Source: Toxotes chatareus (Eukaryota; Chordata; Actinopteri; Toxotidae). From it: a stretch of 64,000 nucleotides of DNA. The DNA lies in the NCBI GenBank assembly GCA_016801885.1, contig CM028882.1, forward strand, positions 1,116,001-1,180,000. Reading direction: 5' to 3'. The position numbers and the translations under genes are program-made. The first letter of the stretch is position 1, and each line of letters opens with the position of its first letter. The notes beneath the pieces were generated by a model, which saw only the letters and a list, made by a program, of their open reading frames with translations, searched no databases and was not told the origin of the DNA. Shown one piece after another: positions 60,150 to 64,000 of this stretch.

Positions 60150-61968
60150 CACTGCACAGAGTCTGAGGATTGTCTTACTGCCAAGCAGCTGCTAATAGGC
60201 CGAACTGATATCATATACTATATTTCATTTCCAGTTTACCTGAGAGCATAATGAAAGATACTGTAGATAACAGCACCTACAATCCCACTTGAAGGTGCAT
60301 TAATTGATTTTTGACCACTGTGAGGACAAGCTGAAAAAACAAAAACACTGCCACATTATCACCTTCTAAAGCAGGTACAGTGTGGCTGATATGACAGCAA
60401 ACACCTGATGAATGTGAGGCCAATATTCAGTCATCTGTCAGTTTCCACCAACTCCTGAGAAAAACGTCTGGCTCCTTATTTGCTAAATGTTGAAATTTCT
60501 TCGCCAGCAGGAAGTGAACAGCAGATTTAACAAAGCTTCTCTCTGTTGAAAACAGCTGCAAAACAATGAGCTAAAAGAGGCTAAAAAGCTCTGTAGTGCC
60601 GGGTGATGATTCTCTGTAGGTTTGTCAGTATGAGTGACACCTCTCACATTACACATAGTCATTTGATGAAATGTTACTATAAAAAATATTAATTAATGCA
60701 GTTTAAAAAATGCGAAAACATCTTCCACAGGGAGCAAATATCCTCCTTGTCATTTTAGCATGACATTATCATGATTATCAGTAAGTTCACTGATTTGAGC
60801 TGGAACACAGCAATTATCACTTCATTTAAATCTGCACTCATTTTTTGGCCACTTAGTGGCAGTGAAACAAGCTGTAAACACACTAATAAGTTATTATTAC
60901 TTTATAAAGCTGTAATACAAACATGTTAGCAAACATTTGCACATTTACACAAATCAAGGTCTGCAGTCACGCTAACCATTGCTAATGATTGGCTCACTTG
61001 TACGTGTGAAACCCGACCATGGATGTATCGCAAGAGCTAAATACCATACTCAAAGATGGCACCCACTCCCTTGAAGATAAAAAAAAAAAAAAAAAAAAAA
61101 AAGCTTGGCTGGTGCATAAGCCAGAAAAGTTTTCTATTGTCCGATTTCCTTCTGCCTTGAGCGTCTTCTGCATTAGGATTTGGGAACATTTTTAATAATA
61201 ATAACTGACCTTGTTTGCAGATTGAGTCCTGTCAACAGTTTTACAGATGTCTCTTTTATAATGGTGGTGGATCAGGGAAATGCCTTTTGGGCCACAGGCA
61301 AATTTTTCATTGCAACACCAAGTGTGGACACAGGGACAACATGTCAGCAAGGCTGACATGTTGTCAGCCTTGCTGAGGTGCTCAGAGGTGCTCAGCTCTT
61401 TGTATGCAGCATGCACACAAAGTGTGCACACAAAGCATGCTGGAGACCTTACGCAGGACAACATTAGCATTTGTTTGGAGACATGTATCTGACCATTGGA
61501 TGCATGAAAGTGAAAAGTTAAGTGTCTTTTAAAGTTCTGGTTTGGTCTCCAAACACTGAACTATCTGGGCAGGTAGGTCACAGTGGGTTTGTCTGTTTGC
61601 TGGACTAGAAAAAGGTTTCAAATCCAGACCAACAATTGATATGAAAAATACTGAATGATGTAGCTTCAAAAACAACTGCTCCTCAATAATGGAATATTAT
61701 TAATTCCATTGATTTGAACAAGAACCATGTGCAACTATCACTAAATTCAGGGATGAAACACATTTGAAACCCAGCATCACACCAAGCTTCTTCTTCATTT
61801 GCTGCAAAGCTTGTCTGTGGAATTCTTAAAACCAAGTTTCAAACAAAGGCTTGGATTAGCAGACATAGCATGCATTCATCTTCAATTACCTCCTTCAATC
61901 TTCATATAGTCAGGTCCAGATTTAATTAAATCTATATCCATCTGTCTTCTTTATTTGTGTGCTTGCAG
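60150..61968. other. Intergenic region with hairpin cluster
   Basis: Contains an A-run (61079-61102) and overlapping inverted repeats (61336-61375; CAGCATGC...GCATGCTG at about 61408-61443). Nothing coding recognised. Confidence 0.45.
61336..61375. repeat. Two overlapping perfect hairpins
   Basis: Hairpin A: arms 61336-61348 and 61352-61364 (ACAACATGTCAGC) around AAG. Hairpin B: arms 61345-61356 and 61364-61375 (CAGCAAGGCTGA) around CATGTTG. They share bases, so only one can form at a time. Confidence 0.92.
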
Positions 61969-62039
61969 GAGGAGCTGGAGGAATCTACGGTGCCAGTGCT
62001 CCTATCATCAACACAGGCGGATGAAGGCCGCTCTCAGTG
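61969..62039 (+). CDS. Candidate last exon downstream of a strong acceptor
   Basis: TCTTTATTTGTGTGCTTGCAG is a good 3' splice site. All three phases stay open for 18 or more codons: phase 0 gives EELEESTVPVLLSSTQ... to TGA, phase 1 gives a Gly-rich end (GAGGIYGASAPIINTGG), phase 2 runs to 62191. The phase cannot be fixed without an upstream exon. No family recognised. Confidence 0.25.
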
Positions 62040-64000
62040 AAGAATTGATGGCCACTGAGGACACAACAGGGGGTGTTCATCTTCAGTATCACTCATTCCC
62101 TTTCTGGCCTTTACAATGCAGAGTAGTTCATCACCATGAATATGGAATATATTTACATACCCTGTCCATCCATAACGTGACACCAGGGTAATTAGATCTC
62201 TTCATATTCATATTTCAGACATGACATGGATAATAATCCTGTGTCCCCACCATTGGAAATAGGTCAGGGATAATTGAATTTGTTTATCGTATTTTCTCCC
62301 ATTAAGAGCAATCAGATAAGTAGTGGGGTATGGCCCTGTGACAGAGTCCTCCACCACTGATGAACCATCACATTAATTGAAGCTAATGGGCAGAGCGGAG
62401 AGCGACGGCATAAGAGAGAGCGAAGGAGGGAGGCTGCATGGATGAGTGCATCGCACGGCAAAGGGAGGGCTGAGTTTGTCCTCCTTGTTCTCCCAGACCA
62501 GGACGGTAGGGCTGCATATGAACAGGAGCAAGCTGGATAATCAAACACAAAAACTCCCTGCATGAAATATTTACTGAGACTAACTCCTCACAAGCTCCCT
62601 GCAAAGTATCAAGGCTGTCCAGAGTGCTGTGGGAATAGTACATTCAGTCTGAGCCCAACTGATGAGCTCAAAGCACTCCAACACTCCTCTGAACCAGAAC
62701 TTGGAGCATTATCCCAGTTCATGTGACTGTCATGAGAACATTCATATCTGGAGAAAATGCTGAGCAACATATTGACAGACATACTTAAATGACTCAATTA
62801 TGACAGGCTGTGTTTGAAATCGCTCCCTCTGCTTCACTCTTTCTCTCACTATACAGCATTGTATAATGAGCAAGTAATGAGATTTTAAGAAAATGGCAGA
62901 GAGCAAATGTAGAGCATTAACATACATCTGGAGTGATCCGATCACAGATGGACAGCTCTAAGTACAGGTGTGAATGCATCCAAGACACATTGAGATCCAG
63001 TCACTCAGACCACATTCAGAGGTGGTCTGGGTCGCTTATGGCCACATTCTTTTAGGAGTGTGAATGAAAATTTGTCCTGGGTCACACTGAGGATGTCTGT
63101 ACCCATTGTAAACAAATAAAAGTCGTACAAATCGTGTACGCTGGCTTTGTCGACGATGTCTGAAACTTTGGAAAAGCCCATAGTGATTTATTCAAGACAT
63201 GCTGGGTGATTCTGTTTGCCTGGAACCAAGGAATGGATCAGTTGTTGTCAGATATGTTGTCAAGCAGCGTAATTTCCCAGCAGTACACCAAAGTCACTAA
63301 TTTAGTATATTAATTTGTGTACAATGCCCTGCTCTACAGCATAACGGACATCAGCACAGGTACAGAGCAAGGTAGCCATGTTAACATCTCCAAACAACTT
63401 TCCTGTGTGTGAAATCTGTATGTGTATCCACAGAAACATCAGTTTGGTTACTCTGTTATCAGCTAACCCAAATCAACTCCTTAAACCAGGTGTTGCAGTA
63501 ATTAGACCCTTAATGAAAAATACTACAATAACTACATTGATTGAAAAGACACACCAAAAAGCACCAACTATAGAAACTCAAACATCGTAGGCAAAAATCT
63601 GAAAAAAAATAAGTTTCAGACTTCATTGACAAGTGATCTCTGACAACTGGAGAACCATAGATGGAAAACAACAGAACCCCCCACCCCCCCAGAGAAATGA
63701 GCCCAAATATGTCTGATGAAGCTCGGGAGCTGTTAAATCCCAGACTGCACCACTGTAGTTACCTGCCAAAGCCAGGCAGAGGAATGTTGCCGCCATAACA
63801 AGGCTTGACGGGGATCTCAGGAAGCAGCAACACACACAACAATCAATAGGCCAGCCTCGGAGGAAGAGCATGGGGGGGGGGCAGACTTCACAACCAATCT
63901 CCTCTGAATGCATTAGAGCTCCTCGCTTCCACCCTCACTCTAACATGGCTTCATCTAAGTGAGAGAAGCGCTAAAGAGGAAGAGCGTGGTGACAAGTCGT
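62040..64000. other. Right-hand region, enhancer-like at 62230-62420
   Basis: 62230-62420 includes 'cagggataattgaatttgtt' and 'cacattaattgaagctaatg', clustered homeodomain-type words with no repeat character. The remainder shows only chance open frames and poly-C/G runs near 63678 and 63871. Confidence 0.35.

Noticed and set aside
1..64000. Prokaryotic-type systems: operons, CRISPR arrays, phage or plasmid genes
   Set aside because: The window is plainly vertebrate; there are no direct-repeat/spacer arrays or compact gene runs.

Overview
The window is vertebrate nuclear DNA, almost certainly from a ray-finned (teleost) fish. The evidence is small exons separated by GT-AG introns, dense (CA)n/(GA)n microsatellites, MITEs, Tc1/mariner remnants, decayed non-LTR retrotransposons, and several dispersed repeats typical of teleosts (for example the 'ttatatagcgcc' type). 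I saw no bacterial operons, CRISPR arrays, tRNA or rRNA genes.

One gene is clear. About 29 kb at the left (958-28994, minus strand) is the teleost orthologue of ADGRD2 (GPR144), an adhesion G-protein-coupled receptor. I assembled 22 coding exons by hand. All joins keep frame and all introns are GT-AG, giving a protein of about 1,060 residues. Its order is: short signal peptide, N-terminal half of a C-type-lectin-like fold, a complete pentraxin domain in one 633-bp exon, C-terminal half of the lectin-like fold, GAIN domain with a canonical GPS (cleavage expected at T716/T717), seven transmembrane helices, and a Ser/Thr/Pro-rich tail. The apparent insertion of a pentraxin module inside a lectin-like fold, on a symmetric phase 1-1 exon, is the most interesting protein-level observation. 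Several exons have dinucleotide repeats touching or nearly touching their splice sites. The true C-terminal end is unresolved: either read-through to TGA at 958-960 or splicing to an exon outside the window.

The introns carry transposon debris: a MITE (5682-5982), a Tc1/mariner copy split by a LINE 3' fragment with a 24-bp palindrome at the junction (about 12999-13830), a decayed LINE with zinc-knuckle and endonuclease remnants (about 19560-21400), and several degenerate dispersed repeats.

From about 29 kb to 64 kb no gene can be identified with confidence. The region holds a possible 1.3-kb DNA transposon (34.5-35.8 kb), a second Tc1/mariner copy (39.5-40.3 kb), a second MITE (44.3-44.75 kb), a diverged 280-bp duplication (47.8 and 49.6 kb), long microsatellites, and several blocks rich in homeodomain-type TAATTA/CAATTA words that look like conserved non-coding elements. 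A few isolated stretches look like exons (47.0-47.2 kb minus; 51.2, 60.0 and 62.0 kb plus) but could not be joined into a gene; they are low-confidence candidates.
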